Of a stretch of 57,705 bases of DNA, positions 1-8,576 are shown one piece after another. The stretch spans positions 1-57,705 of the forward strand of contig JAGXRQ010000072.1 of NCBI GenBank assembly GCA_018335675.1, read 5' to 3'. The notes under the pieces were generated by a model. It was not told where the DNA came from. It made no database searches and saw only the letters and a program-made list of their open reading frames with translations. The translations under genes were made by a program, and so were the position numbers. Source of the DNA: Bacteroidota bacterium (GTDB taxonomy: Bacteria > Bacteroidota > Bacteroidia > Bacteroidales > UBA7960). Within the stretch, counting starts at the first letter, position 1. The number at the start of each line of letters is the position of its first letter.

Positions 1-137
1 AATCCATAATCTTTTAATGGCAAACTGTCAACGAAAACATCAATTATTCTAACTTCATTATCATGGTCAATAGATTCCTCCAGTGAAACAGGAAAAAGGT
101 GTGCTTGACTTCGGTTGTGTCCTTTGATGTATTTCAT
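1..137 (-). CDS. IS1182-type transposase, N-terminal fragment (runs off the window)
   Basis: Reading the minus strand from the ATG at 137 gives 45 codons with no stop before the window edge. The peptide begins MKYIKGHNRSQAHLFPVSLE and continues with an acidic stretch and an IDVFVDSLPLKDYGF-like end. This is the usual N-terminus of IS1182-family transposases in Bacteroidota: a basic start, then a conserved VDSL segment ahead of the DDE domain. Only about a tenth of the protein is present, so catalytic residues and intactness cannot be judged. The upstream side (about 138-250) should hold the IS left end. The family call comes from sequence pattern recognition and is fairly safe; the exact IS name is not known. 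Confidence 0.8.
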   Translation of the reverse strand, partial: MKYIKGHNRSQAHLFPVSLEESIDHDNEVRIIDVFVDSLPLKDYG

Positions 138-250
138 GTTGTGAAGATACCAACAAAATCAGTACTTTCAAAGAAAAAACACAACTAAACCGCTGATTGT
201 TAATAACTTGCAAGGAGTTGTTGATAAGGGGGTTTTTAGACAGTCTGACG
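1..250 (-). mobile_element. End of an IS1182-type insertion sequence
   Basis: The transposase start at 137 is preceded on its own strand by about 110 bases of non-coding DNA. That stretch contains a tttttagacagtctgac segment at roughly 236-252 (plus strand), which resembles the agactgtctaaaaa-type termini seen on this IS group. I place the outer boundary near 250. The other end lies outside the window, so inverted-repeat matching and target duplication could not be checked. Confidence 0.5.
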
Positions 251-308
251 CTCGAGGTGACGATTAAACCCCATTGGCAAATTGCCATATTTGCACATTA
301 ACTAATTA

Positions 309-427
309 ACCTATACCCTTATACCTTATACCTTATACCTTATACCTGATACCCTTATACCCTTATACCCTTATACCCTTATACCCTTATACCCTTATAC
401 CCTTATACCCTTATACCCCTATACCTC
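309..427. repeat. Short tandem repeat, 7-8 bp units (atacctt / ataccctt)
   Basis: The stretch begins with a few units of a 7-base motif (atacctt) and then changes to an 8-base motif (ataccctt) repeated about eight times, ending just past the alaS stop codon. There is no unique spacer, so it is a simple tandem array and not a CRISPR. It sits between the IS end and the 3' end of alaS. Such arrays are prone to copy-number change by slippage. Confidence 0.9.
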
Positions 428-434
428 CCCAACT

Positions 435-3050
435 CTAACCCAAAAACTTCTCCGCCTCCATCAAGGCTTTATCCAATCCTCCAACATCTTTACCACCGGC
501 AGTTGCGAAGAAAGGCTGGCCTCCGCCACCACCCTGAATGTTTTTGGCTAGTTCGCGGATAATGTTTCCTGCATTAAGGCCTTTGTCTTTAACTAAATCA
601 TCGGAAATGATTACTGTTAGTCCGGGCTTGCCTTCAAAAACATTTCCTACAACAAAAAACAGGCTTTCAACTTTAGCTTTCATCTCAAATGCTAAGTCTT
701 TGGCTTGCTGGGTAGATATTTCAAATTTTTCGGCAAGGAAATTAATGCCATTCTTATTCTGAACTTTTGCAATTAATTCAACTGCAACACTCTTCATTTT
801 TTCTTTCTGCAAAAGCTCAATTTGCTTTTTGGCAGCTTCATGTTCTTCTATGAGATGCTCCAAAGCTTTTACTGTTTCTTTAGGGTTTTTCAGTATTTGC
901 CTAACCTCTTCAAGTTCTTTGATTTTAGAATTAACATATTCTTCAGCCGCTTTACCGGTGATAGCCTCAACCCTTCTTATACCTGCAGCTATTGCTCCTT
1001 CCGAAATAATTTTGAATAACCCTATTCTCCCGGTATTATTAACATGAGTACCTCCACATAACTCAGATGAAAATTCCTTATCGAAGTTTATAACCCTAAC
1101 TGTGTCTCCATATTTTTCTCCGAAAAGCGACATTGCACCCATTGCTTTTGCTTTATCCAGGGCGATATCTCTATGCTCATCAATGAAAATATTCTCTCTT
1201 ATCTTGTCATTTACAATGTCCTCGACTTTAGCTATTTCCTCATCTGTCATCTTTGAGAAATGAGAAAAGTCGAATCTTAATCTCTGCTCATCAACCAAAG
1301 AACCTTTTTGCTGAACATGATCTCCTAAAACTTTCCTTAATGCAGCGTGAAATAAGTGGGTTGCGCTATGATTATTCTCTGTTAGCAATCTCTTTTTTTC
1401 ATCAACTTTTGCTTTTGCGGCACTCCATTTCGTCGGAATCTTTTCAATAATATGCACTGAAAGATTATTTTCCTTTTGAGTATCTGTAACGATTATTTTT
1501 TCATCACCAAAAACTAAAACTCCCCTATCGCCAACCTGTCCGCCAGACTCTGCATAAAATGGTGTTTTATCCAAAACAATCTGATAAAATTCTTTGCCTT
1601 TAGATTTAACCTTGCGGTATTTAACAGGATTCACTTCTGCTTCAAGAGTTTCATAACCTAGGAAAACAGTATCTTCATGAAATTCTTTTAGAACAACCCA
1701 ATCTTCAACATCTAAAGTTGCTGCTGCTCTGGAACGATTTTTCTGTTCTTCCATAGCTATATGAAACCCATCCATGTCAACCTCCAAAGATTTTTCCTTA
1801 GCCATCAGGCATGTAAGATCTATTGGGAATCCGTATGTGTCAAACAATTCAAAAGCAAATTTGCCATCAATTAGTTTGTCCTTAGGATGAGAATCAACGT
1901 ATTTCTCGAATTTATGAATACCGGTTTCTAGAGTTTTAAGGAATGAATTTTCTTCTTCGGCAATTACTTTTCCGATAAGGTCCTTCTGGGCAGCAAGCTC
2001 AGTAAACTGATTACCCATTTGCTCAACTAGCACTCCTACAAGTTTATTTACAAAAGGCTCTCTAAACTCAAGGAAAGTGTATCCGTATCTTACAGCCCTT
2101 CTCAAAATTCTCCTTATAACATAACCTGCTTTATTGTTTGAAGGCAGCTCGCCATCGGCAATAGCAAAAGCGATAGCCCTTAGATGGTCGGCAATAACTC
2201 TCATTGCAATATCAACCTTAACATCTTTTCCATAAGGTTTATTCGCCAGTTTGCTTATTGTTTGAATATATGGTTGAAAAACGTCGGTATCATAATTCGA
2301 CTTTGTACCTTGCAAAATCATACAAAGCCTTTCAAATCCCATCCCTGTATCAACGTGCTTATTGGGAAGCTGTTTTAAAGACCCATCGGCAAGTCTGTTA
2401 AACTCAATAAATACAAGGTTCCAAATTTCAATAACCAGCGGATTATCTTTGTTTACAAGGTCGGCGCCCGATACTTTCTTTCTCTCATCGTCATCACGAA
2501 TATCAACATGCACTTCACTACATGGGCCACATGGTCCGGTATCGCCCATTTCCCAGAAATTATCTTTTTTCGAGCCGTATAGAATTCTATCTTTAGGCAC
2601 TATTGAGCTCCAGATTTCAAATGCCTCATTATCAGGCTCAAGTCCATCTTCTTTATCACCACCGAAAACTGTAACGTAAATGCGACTTTTATCTATTTTA
2701 TAGATTTCTGTAAGCAGTTCCCATGCCCATTCAATTGCTTCTTTTTTGAAATAATCACCAAAACTCCAGTTACCAAGCATTTCAAACATTGTATGGTGAT
2801 AGGTATCGTGTCCAACTTCTTCAAGGTCGTTGTGCTTACCTGATACTCTGAGACATTTTTGAGTGTCGGCAATTCTGCTGTGTTTTATGGGTGAGTTTCC
2901 CAGAAATAAATCTTTAAATTGGTTCATGCCCGCATTGGTAAACATAAGAGTTGGGTCGTTTTTTACAACCATAGGAGCAGATGGAACTATCTCATGTTGC
3001 TTTGATTTAAAAAATTCCAGGAAGGTTTTGCGTATTTTTTCCGAATTCAT
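435..3050 (-). CDS. alaS: Alanine--tRNA ligase
   Basis: This 871-residue protein has the full length of bacterial AlaRS and charges tRNA-Ala in the cytoplasm. The class II catalytic core is N-terminal, with NAGMNQFKD and FEMLGNWSFGDYF segments in the first 120 residues. The editing domain shows HSATHLFHAAL (residues about 558-568) and the zinc-binding ELCGGTHV. A coiled-coil linker and the C-Ala domain with a GGGGGQPFFATAGGKD glycine-rich motif finish the protein. The start at 3050 gives the expected MNSEKIRKTFLEFF N-terminus. A TAnnTTTG box lies about 54 bases upstream. The gene is divergent from the M23 peptidase gene. A tandem repeat begins right after its stop codon. Confidence 0.98.
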   Translation of the reverse strand: MNSEKIRKTFLEFFKSKQHEIVPSAPMVVKNDPTLMFTNAGMNQFKDLFLGNSPIKHSRIADTQKCLRVSGKHNDLEEVGHDTYHHTMFEMLGNWSFGDYFKKEAIEWAWELLTEIYKIDKSRIYVTVFGGDKEDGLEPDNEAFEIWSSIVPKDRILYGSKKDNFWEMGDTGPCGPCSEVHVDIRDDDERKKVSGADLVNKDNPLVIEIWNLVFIEFNRLADGSLKQLPNKHVDTGMGFERLCMILQGTKSNYDTDVFQPYIQTISKLANKPYGKDVKVDIAMRVIADHLRAIAFAIADGELPSNNKAGYVIRRILRRAVRYGYTFLEFREPFVNKLVGVLVEQMGNQFTELAAQKDLIGKVIAEEENSFLKTLETGIHKFEKYVDSHPKDKLIDGKFAFELFDTYGFPIDLTCLMAKEKSLEVDMDGFHIAMEEQKNRSRAAATLDVEDWVVLKEFHEDTVFLGYETLEAEVNPVKYRKVKSKGKEFYQIVLDKTPFYAESGGQVGDRGVLVFGDEKIIVTDTQKENNLSVHIIEKIPTKWSAAKAKVDEKKRLLTENNHSATHLFHAALRKVLGDHVQQKGSLVDEQRLRFDFSHFSKMTDEEIAKVEDIVNDKIRENIFIDEHRDIALDKAKAMGAMSLFGEKYGDTVRVINFDKEFSSELCGGTHVNNTGRIGLFKIISEGAIAAGIRRVEAITGKAAEEYVNSKIKELEEVRQILKNPKETVKALEHLIEEHEAAKKQIELLQKEKMKSVAVELIAKVQNKNGINFLAEKFEISTQQAKDLAFEMKAKVESLFFVVGNVFEGKPGLTVIISDDLVKDKGLNAGNIIRELAKNIQGGGGGQPFFATAGGKDVGGLDKALMEAEKFLG

Positions 3051-3103
3051 TGGTTATGAGAGTGTTTTATTAATGATTTTTAATTTTTTTCCATATTGAA
3101 GGG

Positions 3104-3111
3104 CAAAAGTA
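3104..3111 (-). promoter_or_regulatory. Predicted -7 box of alaS (TACTTTTG)
   Basis: Matches the Bacteroidota primary sigma -7 consensus TAnnTTTG on the minus strand, placing the transcript start about 45 bases upstream of the alaS ATG. No clean TTTG -33 element was seen at the usual distance. Confidence 0.5.
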
Positions 3112-3210
3112 ATTTATTTTTTGCTTAGTTTTGTAACGTTTTTTAAGACTGTTCGTTCAAATTATTAAATATTAATGACAATTAATGGTCAAAATACCAT
3201 AGTCATTTAA

Positions 3211-3229
3211 TATTTTTGTTATAAATTTG
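3211..3229 (+). promoter_or_regulatory. Predicted -7 boxes for the M23 peptidase gene
   Basis: Two overlapping candidates occur: TATTTTTG at 3211-3218 and TAAATTTG at 3222-3229. Either gives a leader of some 30-45 bases before the ATG at 3268. Confidence 0.4.
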
Positions 3230-3267
3230 GAACGCTATTAAAACAAGATTTGTTCAAAAGCTTATCT

Positions 3268-4236
3268 ATGGCAAAAGTAAAATACCATTTTAACACAAAA
3301 TCACTAGCCGTTGAACCGGTAAAGGAAACTTTCAAGGATAAACTTAAAAAGTTTATGAGGGTTGTTTTGGCCGGAATGTTATTTACTGTGATAGTGCTTG
3401 CATTAGGATGGTCATTTTTTGAGTCTCCCAAAGAAAAAATGCAAGCCAGAGAATTATATCTTATGCGGACGCAATATCAGGTTGTGAATGACAGACTTGA
3501 TATGTTGGCAAACGTTTTAGAAGATATTCAAACTAGAGACGATCATATTTACAGGGTAATTTTTGAAGCTGAACCTATACCAAAAACTGTAAGAGAGGCC
3601 GCAATTGGTGGAGCTGAGAGATACTCCCATCTCGATGGCTTTGACAACAGCGATCTTGTTAAGTCAACAGTTAAAAGGATAGACCAACTGTCTAGGCAGA
3701 TGTACGTTCAATCCAAATCGTACGATGATGTATTTTCAATGGCTAAAGACAAAGCCAACATGCTTGCTTCTATTCCTGCAATTGTACCAATAGCCAGGGG
3801 TAGCGAAAGACTTATCTCAGGTTTCGGACCAAGAATACATCCTGTATATAAAACATTACGACCTCATACCGGTGTTGACTTTACGGCTCCAACAGGCACT
3901 CCAATTTATGCAGCCGGAAATGGAGTTGTAACAAAATCTGAAAGAAACAGACACGGCTACGGCATTATGGTGCAAATAAATCATGGCTACGGTTATGAAA
4001 CCCTATATGCACATATGAGCAGACTAAACGTGAAGGTTGGACAAGAAGTAAAACGTGGTGAAATTATTGGATACGTTGGAAATACAGGCGTTTCAACAGC
4101 ACCTCACCTGCATTACGAAGTTGTACGCCACGGAGTAAAAGTAAATCCGGTAAATTATTTCTTCAACGACATTACTCCTGAAGAATATCAAGAAATCATA
4201 GAAAAAGCCTCACAGGTAAATCAATCGTTGAGTTAG
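3268..4236 (+). CDS. M23 family zinc metallopeptidase (LytM type), membrane anchored
   Basis: This is a predicted cell-wall endopeptidase that cleaves peptidoglycan cross-links in the periplasm. From the ATG at 3268 it has 322 residues: a short basic N-terminus, one membrane helix (VVLAGMLFTVIVLALGWSFF), a helical stretch, then the LytM domain in the last 130 residues. Zinc ligands are visible in HTGVDF and HLHYEV, with the AHMSRLNVK segment carrying the catalytic His. An in-frame TTG at 3250 would add six residues, but MAKVKYHFN is the usual family start. The stop overlaps by 4 bases with the convergent CapA-like gene. Bacteroidota commonly place this gene beside alaS. Confidence 0.93.
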   Translation: MAKVKYHFNTKSLAVEPVKETFKDKLKKFMRVVLAGMLFTVIVLALGWSFFESPKEKMQARELYLMRTQYQVVNDRLDMLANVLEDIQTRDDHIYRVIFEAEPIPKTVREAAIGGAERYSHLDGFDNSDLVKSTVKRIDQLSRQMYVQSKSYDDVFSMAKDKANMLASIPAIVPIARGSERLISGFGPRIHPVYKTLRPHTGVDFTAPTGTPIYAAGNGVVTKSERNRHGYGIMVQINHGYGYETLYAHMSRLNVKVGQEVKRGEIIGYVGNTGVSTAPHLHYEVVRHGVKVNPVNYFFNDITPEEYQEIIEKASQVNQSLS

Positions 4237-5339
4237 TCTTTGGTTGTAATCACACCTTCATCACTTATTTGCAGTTTAGATCCGGGAAAATCTTCCTTCA
4301 ATAGTCTTTGTATAGTTTTAATAGCTCTGTTTTGTTCATCTATAACCGGAACTCCTCTTTCTATTTGAATAATAGGAGTAACTTCTGCTCTGATAAATTC
4401 CCCTTGTTGATTAACAAATACCTTAACTATTGGTGCTATCCCATTTTCTCCTTTGATATTAAAACGACCATAAGTGCAGAAATTACCAAGACTATAAATG
4501 ATAAATCGATTATTATAAATATCAACTGATCTGGTTACATGAGGTCCATGCCCGAACACAATGTCAGCTCCGGCATCTATCACTTCTCTGGCAAACTGAC
4601 AAACATTACCTCTGTTCTCGCCATAAAACATCTCAGTTTTGCACTTAACATTCTGATTTGTTGCCCCCTCTGCTCCTCCATGAAAAGAAACAATTACTAT
4701 ATCTGACTCCTCTTTCAACTCTCTAACCAATTTAGCAGCATTTTCATAATCATGAATGCTCACTGTCCCAAAATTTGGAGCAAATGCAGCCATTCCGAAT
4801 TTTATCCCATCTTTTTCAACAATAGTTTTAGGATATTCAAGAATGCCCGCATAAGATATTCCACTGGCATTCAAAACCTCAACAGTTCTTCTCCTTCCTA
4901 AAGGACCAAAGTCGCCTGTATGATTATTCGCAATACTAACCATGTCGAACCCGGCTTTTACAAGATGATCTACATACGATTCCGGCATTCTGAAGGCGTA
5001 ACAAAGATCAGGATTTTTACACTGTTTAGCTGTTCCTCCTTCATTTAACAGAACTCCTTCTAGGTTACCAAATGTAACAGTTGCATTTTTCAAAATATGT
5101 TCAACAGCAGCAAAAATATCATTGCCTTTGTTAGGTGGCAAATAAGAAGTATTTGGATAATTTGTTCCCATCATAATATCCCCAACCCCAATTACCGAAA
5201 TCTCAATATCTTTATGTTCCTCAGTTAAAACGGAATCTTTCGACAAATTCAGTTGATCAATAGCAATTCCTTTATCATTGCCCGACACACAGGAGGAAAT
5301 AAATCCACAAAAAACTATTATAGCTAAATTCTTTATCAT
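4233..5339 (-). CDS. CapA/PgsA-family lipoprotein (metallophosphatase-like)
   Basis: The 368-residue protein begins with a type II signal peptide (lipobox FISSC, Cys at about residue 17), so it should be a lipid-anchored envelope protein. The rest matches the CapA fold related to calcineurin-like phosphatases. Metal-site motifs are GDIMMG (about residue 53), NLEG, SIANNHTGDFG, SFHGGAE and GHGPHV. CapA proteins take part in poly-gamma-glutamate capsule anchoring in Bacillus, but no capB or capC is present here, so the substrate is unknown and a general phosphoesterase role is possible. It stands alone on the minus strand between the M23 and MerR genes, tail-to-tail with the former (4-base overlap). 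Confidence 0.88.
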   Translation of the reverse strand: MIKNLAIIVFCGFISSCVSGNDKGIAIDQLNLSKDSVLTEEHKDIEISVIGVGDIMMGTNYPNTSYLPPNKGNDIFAAVEHILKNATVTFGNLEGVLLNEGGTAKQCKNPDLCYAFRMPESYVDHLVKAGFDMVSIANNHTGDFGPLGRRRTVEVLNASGISYAGILEYPKTIVEKDGIKFGMAAFAPNFGTVSIHDYENAAKLVRELKEESDIVIVSFHGGAEGATNQNVKCKTEMFYGENRGNVCQFAREVIDAGADIVFGHGPHVTRSVDIYNNRFIIYSLGNFCTYGRFNIKGENGIAPIVKVFVNQQGEFIRAEVTPIIQIERGVPVIDEQNRAIKTIQRLLKEDFPGSKLQISDEGVITTKD

Positions 5340-5365
5340 CGTTACTTATTGTATTATTTGAGGGG

Positions 5366-5373
5366 CAAAAATA
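5366..5373 (-). promoter_or_regulatory. Predicted -7 box of the CapA-like gene (TATTTTTG)
   Basis: A TAnnTTTG match on the minus strand, 26 bases upstream of the ATG at 5339. It lies within the divergent spacer shared with merR. Confidence 0.5.
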
Positions 5374-5392
5374 GCAATTACAACATCATATT

Positions 5393-5406
5393 TTGTAATT
5401 TTACAA
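5393..5406. promoter_or_regulatory. Inverted repeat TTGTAA-tt-TTACAA, possible operator
   Basis: A perfect 6-base dyad with a 2-base centre lies 19 bases before the merR ATG and upstream of the divergent CapA-like promoter. It could be an operator, for example for MerR autoregulation, but this is inference from position only. Confidence 0.3.
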
Positions 5407-5425
5407 ATTGTTAGCAAAATTAAAT

Positions 5426-5764
5426 ATGGAACACCTGCCAATAGATGAAAGAATATACTACACCATAGGTGAAGTATCCAAAATGTTTGATGTAAACACT
5501 TCTTTAATCCGCTTTTGGGAAAAGGAATTTGATATTATTAAACCTCATAAAAACAAAAAGGGCAATAGGCTTTTTACAAAAAAAGATGTAGATAATTTTC
5601 ATATAATATACAATCTTGTTAAAGAAAGAGGTTATACATTAAACGGCGCAAAGGAAAAATTGAAAAAAAACCCTGAGGATACACTCAAAGAATTTGAAAT
5701 AATAAAATCACTCAAAAAGATTGAAGATTTTTTGTTGGAAGTTAGAAAAGGCATAAAAGATTGA
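5426..5764 (+). CDS. MerR family transcriptional regulator
   Basis: A 112-residue protein from the ATG at 5426; the upstream TTG at 5408 only adds six unconserved residues. The MerR winged helix-turn-helix is clear: YYTIGEVSKMFDVNTSLIRFWEKEF, followed by the wing and the helix RLFTKKDVDNFHIIYNLVKERGYT. The C-terminal tail is short (about 35 residues) and lacks cysteine clusters, so nothing suggests metal sensing. It belongs to the one-domain MerR group conserved near alaS in Bacteroidota. Only 12 bases separate it from the PorE-like gene, so the two are probably co-transcribed. The ligand and targets are unknown. Confidence 0.9.
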   Translation: MEHLPIDERIYYTIGEVSKMFDVNTSLIRFWEKEFDIIKPHKNKKGNRLFTKKDVDNFHIIYNLVKERGYTLNGAKEKLKKNPEDTLKEFEIIKSLKKIEDFLLEVRKGIKD

Positions 5765-5776
5765 TTAATTAAAGAA

Positions 5777-7738
5777 ATGGAGAAAACAAAAATGGGAATA
5801 TCATACCTGAAGAAATTTCTGACAATTATTTTATTGTTCACAATTAGCTTAAGTGCATTTTCACAACAAAAACTTACAACTAAAAATAAAAAAGCTAAAG
5901 CAGCATTTGAAAGAGGCGTGGAATTGTTTAATTTAATCCTGTTTGCTCAGGCAGAGAGAGAGTTCAAGAATGCAATTGATCATGATCCGAAATTTATTGA
6001 AGCATATATTGTTTTAAGCGAAGTATATCAAAAACAGGAAAAGCATTTAGAGGCTATTTTTTATTTAGAAAAAGCGGTTGAAATAAACCCTAACTTCTAC
6101 CTTTTAGGGCATTTTTATTTAGGAGAATCATACTTCAAAACTGGTCAATATAAGAAAGCAAAAAACTCACTCGAGAATTTTTTAAACTATAAAACAAATC
6201 ATAACTCCTCGATTGTTAAAGCAAAAAAATACATTGACAACTGCAATTTTGCAATAACAGCGATTGAAAATCCTGTTCCTTTCGAGCCAAAAAACCTTGG
6301 AGCAGCAGTTAACTCTGAGTATGCCGAATATAGCCCTGTGCTTACAGCCGACGGGCAAACATTGATATTTACACGAAAACAGCCACGAACAAACCCTGAA
6401 CATTTAATATATGGAAAGGAGTACGAAGATTTTTATATTAGCTATTTAGAAGATGGGAAATGGACTGAAGCTGTTAACCTTGGAGAGCCTATAAACACTC
6501 CGCGAAATGAGGGAGCTCAATCTATAACAGCTGATGGCAGGCATCTTTATTTTACTGCTTGTGGCAGACCTGATGGATTTGGAAGTTGCGACATATATTG
6601 TTCATATCGTATTGGCAACCAATGGTCATCTCCTCTAAATCTTGGACCAAATGTAAATTCCAATAAATGGGACTCTCAGCCATCTATATCGTCTGATGGT
6701 AATACACTGTATTTTACAAGTGGTCGAAATGGGAACAGAGGTCACATGGATATTTGGGTTTCAAAGAAAAACGAAGAAGGATTTTGGACTACCCCTGAAA
6801 ACCTTGGAGACATTATTAATACGTCAGGAAGAGAAATGTCTCCTTTCATTCACCCTGATAATCAAACATTATATTTTGCCTCAGATAATCATCCAGGAAT
6901 GGGAGGGTTAGACTTATTTTATACCCGTAAAGATGAAAACGGAGAATGGATGACTCCTGTAAACATAGGCTATCCAATAAACACTCATGCAGACGAAATC
7001 TCTCTTTTTGTGAGTTCAACTGGCATGGAGGCATACTTTGCGTCTGATATGCTTGGAGGTTATGGAGACATGGATATTTATTTCTTTGAGCTTTATGAAG
7101 AGGCTCGCCCCGATCCTATTACATACATGAAAGGAATAGTATACGATAGTGAGACAAAACAAAGACTTGAAGCAGATTTTGAGCTTATAGACTTATCGAA
7201 TAATACGACAATTATGAAATCAAAATCAGATCGAAGATTCGGAGAGTTTATTGTTGTTATTCCAACCGGCTTGAATCTAGGTCTAAATGTTTCCAAAGAT
7301 GGATATTTATTCCATTCCGAAAACTTTCAATACAACGATTCAAGAGGAAGCCTAGATCCATATATTCGTGATATCTATTTAAAAAAGATAAAAGGCGGAG
7401 AAATTGTAGTGTTGAAAAATATTTTCTTTGAAACAGCAAAATTTGATTTGCTTTCTGAATCAATTGCCGAACTTCAAAGGTTGCTTATTCTTTTACAAAG
7501 AAATCCAACATTAAAAATTGAAATAAGCGGACACACGGATAGAGTTGGGACATATGCTTATAATTTAGAACTTTCTAAAAACAGAGCCAGAAGTGTATAT
7601 AACTACCTGATTGCAAATGGAATAGAAGCAAACAGGCTCTCATATAACGGGTATGCCGACACTAAACCCATTGATAGCAATGAAACAGAAGAAGGAAGAG
7701 CTAATAACAGAAGAACTGAGTTTAAAGTAATAGAATAA
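5777..7738 (+). CDS. Multidomain TPR / PD40 beta-propeller / CRD / OmpA protein, PorE-like
   Basis: The 653-residue protein has a type I-like signal peptide (cleavage after SLSAFS, before QQ). TPR repeats follow (about 35-140), then a PD40/WD40-like propeller (about 170-430) with repeated DGxxLYFTS blades, a carboxypeptidase-regulatory-like fold (about 445-535), and a C-terminal OmpA peptidoglycan-binding domain with GHTDRVG and NRARSVYNYL. This order is the one described for PorE (PG1058) of Porphyromonas gingivalis, a type IX secretion accessory that bridges outer membrane and peptidoglycan. Many paralogues share the plan, so orthology is uncertain, and the signal shows no lipobox cysteine. 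It is flanked by merR (12 bases) and the exonuclease gene (10 bases) in an apparent operon. Confidence 0.85.
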   Translation: MEKTKMGISYLKKFLTIILLFTISLSAFSQQKLTTKNKKAKAAFERGVELFNLILFAQAEREFKNAIDHDPKFIEAYIVLSEVYQKQEKHLEAIFYLEKAVEINPNFYLLGHFYLGESYFKTGQYKKAKNSLENFLNYKTNHNSSIVKAKKYIDNCNFAITAIENPVPFEPKNLGAAVNSEYAEYSPVLTADGQTLIFTRKQPRTNPEHLIYGKEYEDFYISYLEDGKWTEAVNLGEPINTPRNEGAQSITADGRHLYFTACGRPDGFGSCDIYCSYRIGNQWSSPLNLGPNVNSNKWDSQPSISSDGNTLYFTSGRNGNRGHMDIWVSKKNEEGFWTTPENLGDIINTSGREMSPFIHPDNQTLYFASDNHPGMGGLDLFYTRKDENGEWMTPVNIGYPINTHADEISLFVSSTGMEAYFASDMLGGYGDMDIYFFELYEEARPDPITYMKGIVYDSETKQRLEADFELIDLSNNTTIMKSKSDRRFGEFIVVIPTGLNLGLNVSKDGYLFHSENFQYNDSRGSLDPYIRDIYLKKIKGGEIVVLKNIFFETAKFDLLSESIAELQRLLILLQRNPTLKIEISGHTDRVGTYAYNLELSKNRARSVYNYLIANGIEANRLSYNGYADTKPIDSNETEEGRANNRRTEFKVIE

Positions 7739-7748
7739 CCTTTTTAAT

Positions 7749-8474
7749 ATGCAAGAAAATATAAACATCAACAACATTTTATTTATTGACCTGGAAACTG
7801 TTCCGGTATGTAAAAACTTTAAAGAATTGCCTGATGCCCTAAAGCCATTATGGGAGCACAAAGTCCAGCGGATAAAAAAAGAAGATGAAACAAAAACTAC
7901 TGAAGAGTTGTTCTTTGAAAAAGCAGGTATTTATTCTGAGTTTGGAAAAATTATTTGTGTGTCAGCAGGATTTTTCAGACCTGAGTCTAACGGATTAACA
8001 TTTAGAGTTAAAGCTTTTTACAGCGATAATGAAAAAACTATTTTGCAAGAATTGTGCAAATTACTTGAATCGCATTACAACACAAAGTCACATTTCCTTT
8101 GCGCACATAACGGCAAAGAGTTTGATTTTCCATACTTATCAAGAAGATTGCTTATCAACAACATCAAACTGCCTTATTTATTAGACAATGCAGGTAAGAA
8201 ACCATGGGAAACACCTTTCCTTGACACAATGGAGCTATGGAAATTTGGAGATATAAAAAACTACACATCATTGGCTCTATTGGCTGCAGTTTTTGGAATC
8301 CCAAGCCCTAAGGATGATATTGATGGAAGTCAGGTAGCTGATGTATATTACAATAAAGGTCAATTAGAAAGAATTGCAAAGTATTGTAATAAAGATGTTA
8401 TTACAACTGCAAGGCTATACCTGAAATTAACACAACAAGGAGAGATTTCCGAAGATCAGGTAAATATTATATAA
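7749..8474 (+). CDS. Predicted 3'-5' exonuclease (DnaQ-like, PolB-exonuclease related)
   Basis: This 241-residue protein has the ribonuclease-H-like exonuclease fold of the DNA_pol_B_exo2 group. Exo I is FIDLET (Asp and Glu at about residues 14 and 16), Exo II is AHNGKEFDFPYL, and Exo III is YCNKDVITTARLY. All the metal-binding acids are present, so it should be active on single-stranded DNA or RNA ends. There is no polymerase domain. It lies 10 bases after the PorE-like gene and upstream of dnaB. Its exact role in repair or RNA processing is not known. Confidence 0.87.
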   Translation: MQENININNILFIDLETVPVCKNFKELPDALKPLWEHKVQRIKKEDETKTTEELFFEKAGIYSEFGKIICVSAGFFRPESNGLTFRVKAFYSDNEKTILQELCKLLESHYNTKSHFLCAHNGKEFDFPYLSRRLLINNIKLPYLLDNAGKKPWETPFLDTMELWKFGDIKNYTSLALLAAVFGIPSPKDDIDGSQVADVYYNKGQLERIAKYCNKDVITTARLYLKLTQQGEISEDQVNII

Positions 8475-8564
8475 CTTGTTGCGCAAGTTACCTTATATAA
8501 GCCGTTTTAATCATTGTTAATAAAATAATTTCATTTTTTTGATGAATACAAAGATGTGTTTATC

Positions 8565-8572
8565 TATTTTTG
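8565..8572 (+). promoter_or_regulatory. Candidate -7 box TATTTTTG just before dnaB
   Basis: A consensus TAnnTTTG lies only 4 bases before the dnaB ATG at 8577, with a TTTG at 8538-8541 that is about 3 bases further than usual. If it is used, the dnaB transcript would be leaderless or nearly so. Confidence 0.35.
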
Positions 8573-8576
8573 AAGC

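Noticed and set aside
67-288. Minus-strand reading frame of 73 codons at the left edge
   Set aside because: It overlaps the IS1182-type transposase start and the IS end in another frame, and the peptide has no recognisable motif.
309-427. Possible CRISPR array
   Set aside because: The units are 7-8 bases with no unique spacers and no cas genes nearby.
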